NCBI RefSeq assembly: GCF_001612785.1
Contig: NZ_BDBC01000031.1
Coordinates: 1-64,000, forward strand
DNA: 64,000 nucleotides
Direction: 5' to 3'
From: Nocardia beijingensis NBRC 16342
Lineage (GTDB): Bacteria > Actinomycetota > Actinomycetes > Mycobacteriales > Mycobacteriaceae
Shown here piece by piece: positions 8,724 through 17,605 of the stretch. A model generated the notes under the pieces. That model had not been told where the DNA came from. It saw nothing but the letters and a program-made list of their open reading frames with translations, and searched no databases. Both the position numbers and the translations under genes were made by a program. How positions within the stretch are numbered: the first letter of the stretch is position 1; every line of letters begins with the position of its first letter.

Positions 8724-8999
8724 TCAGTGCAGCTTCTCCTTCATGGCAGCGGCCTCGATCGCGGCATATCCACCCGAATCCTGAGGCGGCATGGGCACAT
8801 TCACCGCGTCCGCCACCCGGCGTACTACGTCGAGGTCGAGTCCGGCGCGAATGGCGGCGACTTGGCCTTCCATCATGCCGCACGGCGCCGCCGAGTGAGC
8901 TCCGGATTCCGCCTGTGCCACCGCGTTTCGCTGTTTGCGCGCAGCGTGGCGTCGTTGCCCACGTCGCCGTCGCCCCCCGGGGAACACCGACCTGACCAT
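8724..8999 (-). CDS. Small hypothetical ORF, doubtful
   Basis: An open frame of 91 codons whose last 50 codons look protein-like (MEGQVAAIRAGLDLDVV, then QDSGGYAAIEAAAMKEKLH), while the first 40 are Arg-rich and look like non-coding GC sequence. An internal ATG near 8876 may be the true start. It lies 88 bp upstream of the unassigned 280-residue gene on the same strand. I do not recognise it. It may be a small partner gene or the 3' remnant of a decayed gene. Confidence 0.25.
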   Translation of the reverse strand: MVRSVFPGGRRRRGQRRHAARKQRNAVAQAESGAHSAAPCGMMEGQVAAIRAGLDLDVVRRVADAVNVPMPPQDSGGYAAIEAAAMKEKLH

Positions 9000-9300
9000 G
9001 CAGTTGGCCGGGCATCGCGGGAATGGGCCGAGGCTTCGTTATGTCCTCGCGCTACGAACAGGGCTGGACGGCATTCGAGGGGCAGCCCGGTCCCGGCCAC
9101 CGACTTGCGAAGCGCGGCGCGATCAGCGTCCCCATGTTGCCAGGCAGCGGGCAGTTGAGACCGATGTCTTCCGCAGAGGCGGAGCTGCCTTTCCCGGTGC
9201 TGCCCAGGAGCAGTCGGGTACGGAAATGTGTCCTGTGTCACACGGCGGATTTGTTGTGACGTATTGACCACCGCCGATCCGTCCAGCATCGTGGCGGAGG
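9000..9300. other. Apparently non-coding stretch before the catabolic operon
   Basis: Several overlapping open frames exist here on both strands, but their translations are Arg/Pro-rich and show no domain. I see no convincing gene. The right part should contain the promoter of the thiolase operon. No clear sigma-70 pair was identified. Confidence 0.4.
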
Positions 9301-9318
9301 TTAACAAGCGCTCAGTAA
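9301..9318. promoter_or_regulatory. Candidate TetR-type operator before thiolase operon
   Basis: The 18-base element TTAACAAGCGCTCAGTAA has the symmetric plan TTA-N3-AGCGCT-N3-TAA. It ends 19 bases before the thiolase ATG. Its size and the AGCGCT centre fit a TetR dimer site. The obvious candidate protein is the TetR regulator at 16961-17587 in the same operon. Binding is inferred from position and symmetry only. Confidence 0.4.
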
Positions 9319-9337
9319 TGTCCGAAAGGTCACAGTC

Positions 9338-10555
9338 ATGCCCGAAGCCGTCATCGTCTCTGTCGCCCGGTCACCGATCGGTCGCGCCGGCAAGGGTTCG
9401 TTACGCGATCTCCGGCCGGACGACTTGGGAGCGCAGATCGTGCGGGCCGCGCTGGCGAAAGTGCCTGCCCTCGATCCGACCAGGATCGACGATCTGATGC
9501 TCGGGTGTGGTCAGCCCGCCGGTGAGTCGGGCTTCAATCTCGCACGGGTGGTGGCGATTCTGGCGGGCCTGGATCGGGTGCCCGGCACAACGGTCAACCG
9601 GTACTGCTCATCGAGCTTGCAGACGACCCGGATGGCGCTGCACGCCATCCGAGCGGGCGAGGGCGACGTCTTCATCTCCGCCGGAGTCGAAACCGTGAGC
9701 CGCTACGTCAAGGGCAACGCCGACGGCCTGCCCGGCACCGAGAACGCGGTGTTCGCCGACGCGGTGCGCCGGACCGCGAAATTCGCCGCGGGAGGCGAGA
9801 TCTGGACCGACCCGCGCACCGATGATCTGCTGCCCGACATCTATATCGCGATGGGGCAGACCGCGGAGAACGTGGCGCAACTCTGCGGTGTGAGCCGTGC
9901 CGAACAGGACGCTTTCGGTGTCCGCAGCCAGAACCTCGCCGAGGCCGCCCTCGCCAACGGGTTCTGGGAGCGCGACATCACCCCGATCACCTTGCCCGAC
10001 GGCACTGTCGTCTCGAAGGACGACGGGCCGCGGCCGGGAGTCACGCTGGAGAAGGTCGCCGAGCTGAAGCCGGTGTTCCGGCCCGACGGGACGGTGACCG
10101 CCGCCAACTGCTGCCCGCTCAACGACGGCGCCGCCGCGGTCGTGATCATGTCGGATGTCAAGGCCGCCGAACTCGGCCTGACGCCGCTGGCTCGGATCGT
10201 GGCGACCGGAGTCAGCGCACTGTCGCCCGAGATCATGGGCCTGGGACCGGTGGAGGCGTCGAAGCAGGCGCTGGCCCGGGCCGGTATGACCATCGACGAC
10301 GTCGACCTGGTCGAAATCAACGAGGCCTTCGCGGCCCAGGTGATTCCCTCGGCGCGGGAACTGGGCGTCGACTACGACAAGCTCAACATCAACGGCGGCT
10401 CCATCGCGGTCGGTCACCCGTTCGGCATGACCGGCGCCCGCATCACCAGCACCCTGATCAACTCCCTGCAGTTCCATGACAAGCAGATCGGCTTGGAAAC
10501 GATGTGCGTCGGCGGCGGCCAGGGCATGGCGATGGTGCTCGAGCGCCTGTCGTAA
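9338..10555 (+). CDS. Acetyl-CoA C-acyltransferase (thiolase)
   Basis: A 405-residue degradative-type thiolase. The acyl-accepting Cys90 sits in NRYCSSSLQ, the catalytic His360 in GHPFGMTGAR and the second catalytic Cys390 in MCVGGGQG. EINEAFAAQ is also present. The enzyme would cleave a 3-ketoacyl-CoA with CoA to release acetyl-CoA (or propionyl-CoA) and a shortened acyl-CoA. GAAAGG precedes the ATG. It is the first gene of a co-directional series of reductases, a hydratase and dehydrogenases, which suggests a complete beta-oxidation route for one substrate. Confidence 0.9.
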   Translation: MPEAVIVSVARSPIGRAGKGSLRDLRPDDLGAQIVRAALAKVPALDPTRIDDLMLGCGQPAGESGFNLARVVAILAGLDRVPGTTVNRYCSSSLQTTRMALHAIRAGEGDVFISAGVETVSRYVKGNADGLPGTENAVFADAVRRTAKFAAGGEIWTDPRTDDLLPDIYIAMGQTAENVAQLCGVSRAEQDAFGVRSQNLAEAALANGFWERDITPITLPDGTVVSKDDGPRPGVTLEKVAELKPVFRPDGTVTAANCCPLNDGAAAVVIMSDVKAAELGLTPLARIVATGVSALSPEIMGLGPVEASKQALARAGMTIDDVDLVEINEAFAAQVIPSARELGVDYDKLNINGGSIAVGHPFGMTGARITSTLINSLQFHDKQIGLETMCVGGGQGMAMVLERLS

Positions 10556-10582
10556 CCGCTTACTGCGCAGAAGGACTCATTG

Positions 10583-11335
10583 ATGAACAGATTCGAAGGC
10601 AAGACCGCGATAGTCACCGGCGCGAGCCGAGGCATCGGGCTCGGCATCGCGCGGCGCTTGGTGGACGAGGGGGCGAGAGTCGTGATCACCGCCCGCAAAC
10701 AGGACGCCCTCGACGAAGCGGTGGAAACACTGGGCGGGCCGGACCGCGCACTGGCCGTCGCGGGCCGTGCCGATGACGTCGACCACCAGGCGGAGACCGT
10801 CGCGCGCGCGATCGACACGTTCGGCAGCGCCGATCTCCTCGTCAACAACACCGGCATCAACCCGGCGTACGGGCCGATGGTCGATCTGTCGTTGGAGGTG
10901 GCCCGCAAGATCGTCGAGGTCAATTGTCTGGCCGCGCTGTCCTGGGTTCAGCAGACCTATCGCGCCTGGATGAAGGACTTCGGGGGCGCGATCGTGAACG
11001 TGTCGTCGGTCGCCGGTCTCAAGCCGGCGCCGGGTATCGGCTTCTACGGTTCGAGCAAGGCGATGCTCACCCACATCACCCAGGAACTCGCGGTCGAACT
11101 CGGTCCGAACTTGCGGGTCAACGCCGTCGCACCCGCGGTGGTGAAGACGAAATTCGCCACCGCTCTCTACGACGGCAGGGAAGACGAGGTGGCCGCGGCA
11201 TACCCGCTCAAGCGGCTCGGCGTACCCGAGGACATCGGCAGCGTGGTGGCGTTCCTGCTCTCCGACGACGCGAGCTGGCTGACGGGCCAGCTGCTGGTCG
11301 TGGACGGCGGCGTCACTCTGACGGGCGGAGTCTGA
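10583..11335 (+). CDS. Short-chain dehydrogenase/reductase
   Basis: A 250-residue SDR with TGASRGIG near residue 13, the variant NNTGIN, VSSVAGL and YGSSK as cofactor and catalytic motifs, and a normal C-terminal WLTGQLLVVDGG. The ATG at 10583 has AAGGA seven bases upstream. It probably oxidises or reduces a hydroxyl or keto group of an acyl-CoA or ring intermediate, as expected between a hydratase and a thiolase. It lies 27 bp after the thiolase and 1 bp before the next oxidoreductase. Confidence 0.87.
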   Translation: MNRFEGKTAIVTGASRGIGLGIARRLVDEGARVVITARKQDALDEAVETLGGPDRALAVAGRADDVDHQAETVARAIDTFGSADLLVNNTGINPAYGPMVDLSLEVARKIVEVNCLAALSWVQQTYRAWMKDFGGAIVNVSSVAGLKPAPGIGFYGSSKAMLTHITQELAVELGPNLRVNAVAPAVVKTKFATALYDGREDEVAAAYPLKRLGVPEDIGSVVAFLLSDDASWLTGQLLVVDGGVTLTGGV

Positions 11336-11336
11336 C

Positions 11337-12329
11337 GTGGCGCGGATGAAGGCATGGCGGGTCCACGAGTTGGGCGAACCGGGCACTGTGCTCCGGCTCG
11401 ATGACGTGGAAGTCCCGGAGCCCGGCCCGAGCCAGGTAGTCGTGCGAGTCCGCGGCGCCGCGGCGAACTTCCCCGATGTGCTGATGTGCCGCGGCCTCTA
11501 TCAGGTCCGGCCGCCGTTGCCGTTCACGCCCGGCGTCGAATTGTGCGGCGAGGTGGTGGCGGTCGGCGCCGATGTGGCCGGGACTGCTGTCGGTGACCGG
11601 GTGCTCGGCGGGGCGGCGCTGCCCCACGGTGGTTTCGCGGAATTCGCCGTGCTGGAAGCCGCCCAGACCTTCCCCGCGCCGCCGTCATTGGATGACGCGG
11701 AGGCGGCCTCCCTGTTCATCGGCTACCAAACCGGCTGGTTCGGATTGCATCGGCGGGCCGGATTGACAGCGGGCGAGACCCTCCTGGTGCATGCCGCGGC
11801 GGGTGGCGTGGGCAGCGCCGCGATCCAGCTCGGCAAGGCCGCAGGCGCAAGGGTGATCGGCGTTGTCGGTGGCGCCGAAAAGGCCGCCTATGCCGAGGCT
11901 TTGGGCGCCGACGTGGTCATCGATCGTCATCAACAGGACTTCGTCGACGTGGTCAAGCAGGTCACCGACGGTCGCGGCGCCGATGTGATCTACGACCCGG
12001 TCGGCGGCGAGGTGTACCAGCGGTCCACGAAATGCGTCGCCTTCGAAGGCCGCATCGTGATCGTCGGGTTCGCCGGCGGCGAGATCCAAAAGGCCGCATT
12101 GAATCACGCGCTGGTCAAGAACTATTCGATCCTCGGCCTGCACTGGGGTCTGTACAACACCCAGGACCCGAGCGCCGTCGCCGAGTGTCACCGCGCGCTG
12201 ACCGCACTTGCCGCCGACGGTGCGATCCGTCCCCTGGTCAGCGCACGGCTGGCACTCGCGAACGTTGCCGGCGCCGTGCAGCGACTCGCGGACGGCCAGA
12301 CCGTCGGCCGCGTGGTCTACGCGCCCTGA
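11337..12329 (+). CDS. NADPH:quinone reductase-like MDR oxidoreductase
   Basis: A 330-residue medium-chain dehydrogenase/reductase of the zinc-independent quinone oxidoreductase/enoyl reductase group. It has an N-terminal GroES-like fold with FTPGVELCGEV and GDRVLGG, then a Rossmann domain with HAAAGGVGSAAIQLGKAAGARVI. The GTG at 11337 follows the preceding stop by one base with GGCGGAG upstream; an ATG three codons later is an alternative. Such enzymes reduce enoyl-CoA or enone double bonds with NADPH. Its place in the operon fits reduction of an unsaturated intermediate. Confidence 0.85.
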   Translation: MARMKAWRVHELGEPGTVLRLDDVEVPEPGPSQVVVRVRGAAANFPDVLMCRGLYQVRPPLPFTPGVELCGEVVAVGADVAGTAVGDRVLGGAALPHGGFAEFAVLEAAQTFPAPPSLDDAEAASLFIGYQTGWFGLHRRAGLTAGETLLVHAAAGGVGSAAIQLGKAAGARVIGVVGGAEKAAYAEALGADVVIDRHQQDFVDVVKQVTDGRGADVIYDPVGGEVYQRSTKCVAFEGRIVIVGFAGGEIQKAALNHALVKNYSILGLHWGLYNTQDPSAVAECHRALTALAADGAIRPLVSARLALANVAGAVQRLADGQTVGRVVYAP

Positions 12330-12370
12330 GACCAGCCTTTCCACCGCACTCACATCTTCGAGGAGTATTC

Positions 12371-13132
12371 ATGACCGATCCGACACAACGCACTGCGATC
12401 GTCACCGGCGCCGCTCGCGGAATCGGCGCCGCCGTCGCCCGGCGGCTGGCCGCTGACGGTATGGCAGTAGCCGTGCTCGACCTGGACGAGGCCGCCTGCA
12501 AGACGGTCGTCGGCGAAATCGAGTCGGCCGGTGGCCGCGCGCTCGCGGTCGGTGTCGACGTCGCGGAAGAGGCGGCCGTCACCCATGCGGTCGATCGCGT
12601 GGCCGCCGAGCTCGGCGCACCGACGGTGCTGGTCAACAACGCCGGGATCCTGCGCGACAATCTGCTGTTCAAGATGAGTGTCGACGACTGGGATGCCGTG
12701 CTCAATGTGCACCTGCGCGGGTCGTTCCTGCTGGCCAGGGCGGCGCAGGCGCACATGATCGAGCAGAAGTGGGGTCGCATCGTGAATCTGTCCAGCACGT
12801 CGGCACTCGGCAACCGCGGCCAAGCCAACTACGCGGCCGCCAAGGCCGGGCTGCAAGGATTCACCAAGACCCTCGCCCTCGAACTCGGCAAATTCGGTGT
12901 CACCGCCAACGCGGTCGCCCCGGGATTCATCGAGACGGAGATGACCGCGGCCACCGCCGCCCGGATGAACATCCCCTTCGACGAGCTCAAGGCAGCTATG
13001 GCCGCCCAGATTCCGGTCGCCCGCACCGGTACTCCCGCCGACATCGCCCACACCGTGTCGTTCCTGGTGAGCGAGGGCGCCGGATTCGTGTCCGGCCAGG
13101 TCATCTACGTGGCCGGCGGCCCGAGGAACTGA
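12371..13132 (+). CDS. FabG-like short-chain dehydrogenase/reductase
   Basis: A 253-residue SDR close to 3-oxoacyl reductases. It has TGAARGIG near residue 12, NNAGI, NLSSTSALG and YAAAKAGL, followed by PGFIETEM. The ATG at 12371 has AGGAG upstream; the longer open frame extends back into the preceding gene and is not needed. A 3-hydroxyacyl-CoA dehydrogenase role in the island's beta-oxidation is likely, since it directly precedes the MaoC hydratase. Confidence 0.88.
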   Translation: MTDPTQRTAIVTGAARGIGAAVARRLAADGMAVAVLDLDEAACKTVVGEIESAGGRALAVGVDVAEEAAVTHAVDRVAAELGAPTVLVNNAGILRDNLLFKMSVDDWDAVLNVHLRGSFLLARAAQAHMIEQKWGRIVNLSSTSALGNRGQANYAAAKAGLQGFTKTLALELGKFGVTANAVAPGFIETEMTAATAARMNIPFDELKAAMAAQIPVARTGTPADIAHTVSFLVSEGAGFVSGQVIYVAGGPRN

Positions 13133-13147
13133 ACGGAGGAGAGAGTC

Positions 13148-13600
13148 GTGCAGGTATTCCAGGGGCTGTCCGAGCTGGAGTCCGCGGTCGGAACCCACCT
13201 CGGATACAGCGATTGGCACACGGTGACCCAGGAACAGATCGATCGCTTCGCCGAAGCGACCGGGGATCACCAGTGGATCCACGTGGACCCGGTGAAAGCC
13301 GCCGCCGGACCATTCGGCACCACCGTCGCACACGGGTTTCTCACCCTCTCGATGGTGCCGATGCTGGCCGGCGAAGTGTATGCGGTGCGGGGCTTGTCGA
13401 TGGGCGTCAACTACGGCACCAACAAGGTGCGATTCCCCACTCCGGTCCCGGCCGGATCCCGGGTCCGAGCCGGTGTCGAGCTGGTCTCGCTCGCGCCGGG
13501 CAGCATCGGGTCGCAGGCAGTGATCCGAGTGACCGTCGAGCTCGAGGGCTCCGACAAACCCGCGTGTGTCGCCGAGACGGTCGCGGTGCTGGTGCCGTGA
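13148..13600 (+). CDS. MaoC-like (R)-enoyl-CoA hydratase
   Basis: A 150-residue single hot-dog protein with the R-hydratase motif. The residues FAEATGDHQWIHVDPVKAA supply the catalytic Asp/His pair, followed by GTTVAHGFLTLS. It would add water to a trans-2-enoyl-CoA. The GTG start has GGAGGA upstream. The stop overlaps the next start as TGATG, so it is coupled to the first acyl-CoA dehydrogenase. Confidence 0.88.
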   Translation: MQVFQGLSELESAVGTHLGYSDWHTVTQEQIDRFAEATGDHQWIHVDPVKAAAGPFGTTVAHGFLTLSMVPMLAGEVYAVRGLSMGVNYGTNKVRFPTPVPAGSRVRAGVELVSLAPGSIGSQAVIRVTVELEGSDKPACVAETVAVLVP

Positions 13601-14781
13601 TGGACGATCGGGACGATCTGCGCGAGCGGGTGGAAAGCCTACTCGCAGAATATGATCCGGCCACCACCGATGCCGTGACCTTTCACCGGGCCAGGTTCGA
13701 CGCGGGTCTGGCCTGGGTGCACTTTCCGATCGGGCACGGTGGCCGGGGTGTCGATCGGGAACTGCAACCGTTCGTCGACGCCCTGTTCGAGCAGGCCGGA
13801 TCTCCGGACAACAACGCGGCGATCAACGGTATCGGTCTGGGTATGGCCGCGCCGACGATCCTCGCCCACGGCACGACGGAACAACGGCAGCGCTTCCTGC
13901 GTCCGCTGTGGAGCGGGGAGGAGATCTGGTGCCAGCTGTTCAGTGAACCGGGTGCTGGCTCGGACCTGGCCGCGATCGCCACTCGGGCGGTGCGCGACGG
14001 CGACGACTGGGTGGTCAACGGGCAGAAGGTGTGGACCTCGGTCGCGCACAAGGCTCAGTTGGCGATACTGGTGGCACGCACCGACCCCGGCGTGCCCAAG
14101 CATGCGGGGCTGACCTACTTCATCTGCGACATGACCGCACCTGGAGTCGAGGTGCGGCCGTTGCGGCAGATCACCGGCGAAGCGGAATTCAACGAAGTCT
14201 TCCTCACCGACGTCCGTATCCCCGATACGCACCGCCTCGGCAAGGAAGGGGAAGGCTGGCGAGTCGCCACCACCACTCTGAACAACGAGCGCGTCTCGAT
14301 CGGGGGGCGCGCGCTGCCCCGCGAGAGCGGAGTGCTGGGTGTCGCCGCCGACCTCTGGCGAGAATGCCCGGAAAAGCGCACCGCCGAACTGCACCACCGG
14401 TTGTTGCGACTATGGGTGGACGCCGAGGTCTCCCGGCTGGCGGCGACCCGGCTGCGGCAGCAGGTGGCCGGCGGCCAACCCGGGCCCGAAACGTCCGCTG
14501 TCAAGCTGTCGTTCGCTCGCATCAACCAGCAGGTTTCCGGCTGGGAGGTCGAATTCCGCGGCGAGGACGGCCTGCGATACGACGATTGGACGATGGTGCG
14601 CCCGGACCGGGTAGATTTCGCCGGCCGCGGCGCCGGTTATCGCTTCCTGCGGGCCAAGGGCAATTCGATCGAGGGCGGAACCTCGGAAATCCTGCGCAAC
14701 ATCATCGCCGAACGGGTGCTCGGCCTGCCGGGCGAACCCCGTGCGGACAAGGACATCGCTTGGAAGGACCTGAGCCGATGA
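13600..14781 (+). CDS. Acyl-CoA dehydrogenase, catalytic-subunit type
   Basis: A 393-residue flavoprotein with LFSEPGAGSDLA and WTSVAHKAQ in the FAD-contacting middle domain. The C-terminal IEGGTSEILRNIIAERVLG carries the Glu position used as catalytic base in this group and the FAD-dimer motif. It would oxidise acyl-CoA to 2-enoyl-CoA and pass electrons to ETF. The ATG overlaps the MaoC stop. The next gene, coupled by ATGA, is a second, shorter dehydrogenase that lacks the Glu motif. The pair therefore resembles the alpha2beta2 FadE complexes of steroid and other bulky-acyl catabolism. Confidence 0.88.
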   Translation: MDDRDDLRERVESLLAEYDPATTDAVTFHRARFDAGLAWVHFPIGHGGRGVDRELQPFVDALFEQAGSPDNNAAINGIGLGMAAPTILAHGTTEQRQRFLRPLWSGEEIWCQLFSEPGAGSDLAAIATRAVRDGDDWVVNGQKVWTSVAHKAQLAILVARTDPGVPKHAGLTYFICDMTAPGVEVRPLRQITGEAEFNEVFLTDVRIPDTHRLGKEGEGWRVATTTLNNERVSIGGRALPRESGVLGVAADLWRECPEKRTAELHHRLLRLWVDAEVSRLAATRLRQQVAGGQPGPETSAVKLSFARINQQVSGWEVEFRGEDGLRYDDWTMVRPDRVDFAGRGAGYRFLRAKGNSIEGGTSEILRNIIAERVLGLPGEPRADKDIAWKDLSR

Positions 14782-15884
14782 GCGACATCCTGCTGCTCGA
14801 TACCGAGGTCGAAAGCTCCTTGCGGAGCGTGGTGCGTGACCTGCTCAGCACCCGATGTGATGCGTCCACGGTCGCACGGGCCTACGAAGGCGATCGGACA
14901 CTGACCCGAACGCTGTGGACATCGATCGTGGACGACCTGGGGCTCGCTGGTCTGCTCATCCCCGAGGACCGCGGCGGGGCAGGCGGTACAGCCCGTGACG
15001 CCGCTGTGGTCCTCGAGGAGCTGGGGCGATTCGTCGCGCCGGTACCGTTTCTGACCAGCAGTGTCATCGCCACGACCGTCCTGCTCGCCGGGGACTCCGC
15101 GCTGGTGGGTCAACTCGGCGACGGAAGTCGCAGCGCGGCGCTGCTGACGCCGTTCTCCACTGCGCTCGCGACGCGAGTTCCGGCCTTGACGGCTGATGCG
15201 GATGGCCGGGTATCCGGCCGCGTCACCAGCGTCGCCGGTGCGCTCGACGCCGATGTACTGCTGGCCGCCGTCGAGACAGCGGACGGTACGGAGGTGCACG
15301 CCGTGACGGCCGCCGCGGCGGCGATCGAGCCGGTGGTCTCCCTCGACATGACCCGTCCGCTGGCCGACGTCGTCGTCGACTCCGTGCCGAGCCGGGTGGT
15401 CGTCGCCGCCGAATTCGGTTCGGGAGCCATGCAATCCGGCTTGACGATCGGCGCGGCACTCCTGGCGTCCGAGCAAGCTGGAGTCGCCGCCCGGTGCCTG
15501 GAGACGACCGTCGAGTATTTGAAGCTGCGACGCCAGTTCGGCCGAGTGGTCGGCGGATTCCAGGCGCTCAAGCACCGCCTCGCCGACCTCTACGTCGAGG
15601 TCGAGTCGGCCTCGGCCGCCGCGCGGCATGCGGCGGGAACATTCGCGGCGGACGACCCCGACAGCGTGATCGCCACCGCCGTCGCGGCGTCCTATTGCAG
15701 CGATGTCGCGGTGCGGGCCGCCGAGGAAGCCGTCCAATTGCACGGCGGGATCGGTATGACCTGGGAACACCCGGCGCACCTCTACCTCAAACGAGCCAAG
15801 GCCGACCAGATCGGGCTGGGAAGTCCCGGCCACCATCGGGGTTTGCTGGCGGACCTCGTCGGGCTGCCGTCGGAAGAGGCCTGA
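14778..15884 (+). CDS. Acyl-CoA dehydrogenase-like partner subunit
   Basis: A 368-residue acyl-CoA dehydrogenase homologue. It retains LRRQFGRVVGGFQALKHRLAD and the C-terminal QLHGGIGMTWEHPAHLYLKR. The position where catalytic members have Glu-Gly-Thr-Ser instead reads GLGSPGHHR, and the middle-domain SEPGAGSD-type motif is absent. These losses are typical of the non-catalytic subunit in heterotetrameric FadE enzymes. The start overlaps the catalytic-type gene by 4 bp, which favours equal synthesis and direct assembly. Confidence 0.85.
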   Translation: MSDILLLDTEVESSLRSVVRDLLSTRCDASTVARAYEGDRTLTRTLWTSIVDDLGLAGLLIPEDRGGAGGTARDAAVVLEELGRFVAPVPFLTSSVIATTVLLAGDSALVGQLGDGSRSAALLTPFSTALATRVPALTADADGRVSGRVTSVAGALDADVLLAAVETADGTEVHAVTAAAAAIEPVVSLDMTRPLADVVVDSVPSRVVVAAEFGSGAMQSGLTIGAALLASEQAGVAARCLETTVEYLKLRRQFGRVVGGFQALKHRLADLYVEVESASAAARHAAGTFAADDPDSVIATAVAASYCSDVAVRAAEEAVQLHGGIGMTWEHPAHLYLKRAKADQIGLGSPGHHRGLLADLVGLPSEEA

Positions 15885-15943
15885 ATGTCTCGGAACTCGG
15901 CGCCGGCCGGCCCGATCTGTTCGGCGAACGAAAGGAGATCCCC

Positions 15944-16945
15944 GTGACAACTACCCAGCAGGTACGGCTCGCGAAACGGCCGTCGGGGCTGCCCGACGCG
16001 GACACATGGAACCTGACGACCGAGGATCTGCCCGCGCTCTCCCCCGGGCAGATCCTGGTGAAGGTGGACTTCATCTCCCTCGACCCGGCCATGCGCGGCT
16101 GGCTGAACGACGTCCGATCATATGTCCCGCCGGTCGGTGTCGGGGAGGTCATGCGGGCGCTGGATATCGCCACCGTTGTCGAGTCGACGCATCCCGACTT
16201 CGCCGTCGGCGACGCCGTCAGCGGAACTTTCGGCGTGACCGAGTACGCGATCCATGACGGCCGGGGAGTGCAAAAAGTCGATCTGCGTTCGGCGGACGGT
16301 CCGACCTGGTTGGGTACGCTCGGAATGCCGGGAATGACAGCCTATTTCGGCTTGCTCGAAGTCGGCCGACTCCGAGCCGGGGACACGGTGGTGGTCTCCG
16401 CGGCCGCGGGCGCCGTCGGCAGCGTCGCCGGTCAGATCGCGAAGATCAAGGGTGCGAGAGTGATCGGGATCGCGGGCGGCGCTGAGAAGTGCCGGATGCT
16501 GACCGAGGAACTCGGCTTCGACGCGGCCATCGACTATCGGAGTGAGAACGTCCTGCTCCGGCTACGGGAGGTCGTTCCGGAGGGAATCGACGTCTATTTC
16601 GACAATGTCGGCGGTGACATTCTCGATGCCGCGCTCGCCGATCTCCGGCGCGGCGCCCGCATCGTCCTCTGTGGCGCGATCTCGGCGTACAACGCGGAGA
16701 AGCTCCCTCCTGGGCCTTCGCGGTACATGTCGCTGCTGGTCTCCTGGGCGTCGATGACAGGCTTCGTCGTTTTCGACTACGCGGATCGATACGGCGAGGC
16801 CATCGCGGAGATCTCCGGTTGGCTGGCCGAGGGCAGGATCAAGAGCCGGGAGCATGTCGTGCACGGCGGTGTCGCCCGATTCGGGGAATCCTTGAACATG
16901 CTGTTCACGGGGGCCAACACCGGCAAACTCGTGCTCGCTGTGTAG
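15944..16945 (+). CDS. NADP-dependent MDR oxidoreductase (alkenal/curcumin reductase type)
   Basis: A 333-residue MDR of the leukotriene B4 dehydrogenase/CurA group. It has SLDPAMRGWL near residue 45, GMPGMTAYFGL, SAAAGAVGSVAGQIAKIKG as the nucleotide-binding segment, and YFDNVGGDILDAAL. These enzymes reduce conjugated double bonds of enones or alkenals with NADPH. The GTG start has a strong AAAGGAG seven bases upstream. It follows the dehydrogenase pair by 59 bp and precedes the TetR gene by 15 bp, so it belongs to the island. Confidence 0.87.
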   Translation: MTTTQQVRLAKRPSGLPDADTWNLTTEDLPALSPGQILVKVDFISLDPAMRGWLNDVRSYVPPVGVGEVMRALDIATVVESTHPDFAVGDAVSGTFGVTEYAIHDGRGVQKVDLRSADGPTWLGTLGMPGMTAYFGLLEVGRLRAGDTVVVSAAAGAVGSVAGQIAKIKGARVIGIAGGAEKCRMLTEELGFDAAIDYRSENVLLRLREVVPEGIDVYFDNVGGDILDAALADLRRGARIVLCGAISAYNAEKLPPGPSRYMSLLVSWASMTGFVVFDYADRYGEAIAEISGWLAEGRIKSREHVVHGGVARFGESLNMLFTGANTGKLVLAV

Positions 16946-16960
16946 CGCCATACTGTCCAG

Positions 16961-17587
16961 GTGACCGATACAGAGGACCGATCGCGCGCGGACCAGACCC
17001 GAGCGCGGCTGCTCGACGCGGCGGTGGTCGCCTTCGCTGAACGCGGCTTCCACGGCTCCACGACCCGCGACATCACATCGATCGCCGGAGTGAGCACGGG
17101 GACGATCTACGTGTACCACCGTTCCAAGGAAGAGTTGCTCTATCAGATCTCACGCGCCGGTCACCTGGACACCCTGGAGCGGGTCCGCGCCGCCATCGCG
17201 TCGGCACAAGACCCCGCCGGGCAGCTGGTCGCCGTGATGAAAGAGTTCACGATCCATCACGCCCGCGCCCACACCGTCGCCCGGATCATCAACTACGAGC
17301 TCGCCGCTTTGAGCCCGGAACATCAAGAGGAGATCAAGGAGACCCGGCGTGCGATCGAGAGAGAGGTCAGGAGCTTGATCGAGCGAGGGGCTGCCGCGGG
17401 GGTGTTCGAGACCTCGAATACCCATATGGCCGCGACCGCGCTGCTCTCGCTAGGAATAGATATCGCGCGCTGGTACCACGAAGGCGGTTCGTGGTCACCG
17501 GAGGAGATCGGCGACTATTATGCGGACCTCGCGCTGCGGATCGTAGGCGGTCGAGGACCGAGTGCTCCCGAGTCCGCTCGATCGTGA
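16961..17587 (+). CDS. TetR-family transcriptional regulator
   Basis: A 208-residue TetR protein. The N-terminal HTH (about residues 12-58) reads ARLLDAAVVAFAERGFHG and ITSIAGVSTGTIYVYHRSKEEL. A helical ligand domain follows. The GTG start lies 15 bp after the MDR gene, so it is transcribed with the operon it probably represses. A symmetric 18-bp element at 9301-9318 is a plausible site. Ligands of such regulators are often acyl-CoA thioesters of the pathway. Confidence 0.88.
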   Translation: MTDTEDRSRADQTRARLLDAAVVAFAERGFHGSTTRDITSIAGVSTGTIYVYHRSKEELLYQISRAGHLDTLERVRAAIASAQDPAGQLVAVMKEFTIHHARAHTVARIINYELAALSPEHQEEIKETRRAIEREVRSLIERGAAAGVFETSNTHMAATALLSLGIDIARWYHEGGSWSPEEIGDYYADLALRIVGGRGPSAPESARS

Positions 17588-17605
17588 CGATCTCAGGATG
17601 AGCCC

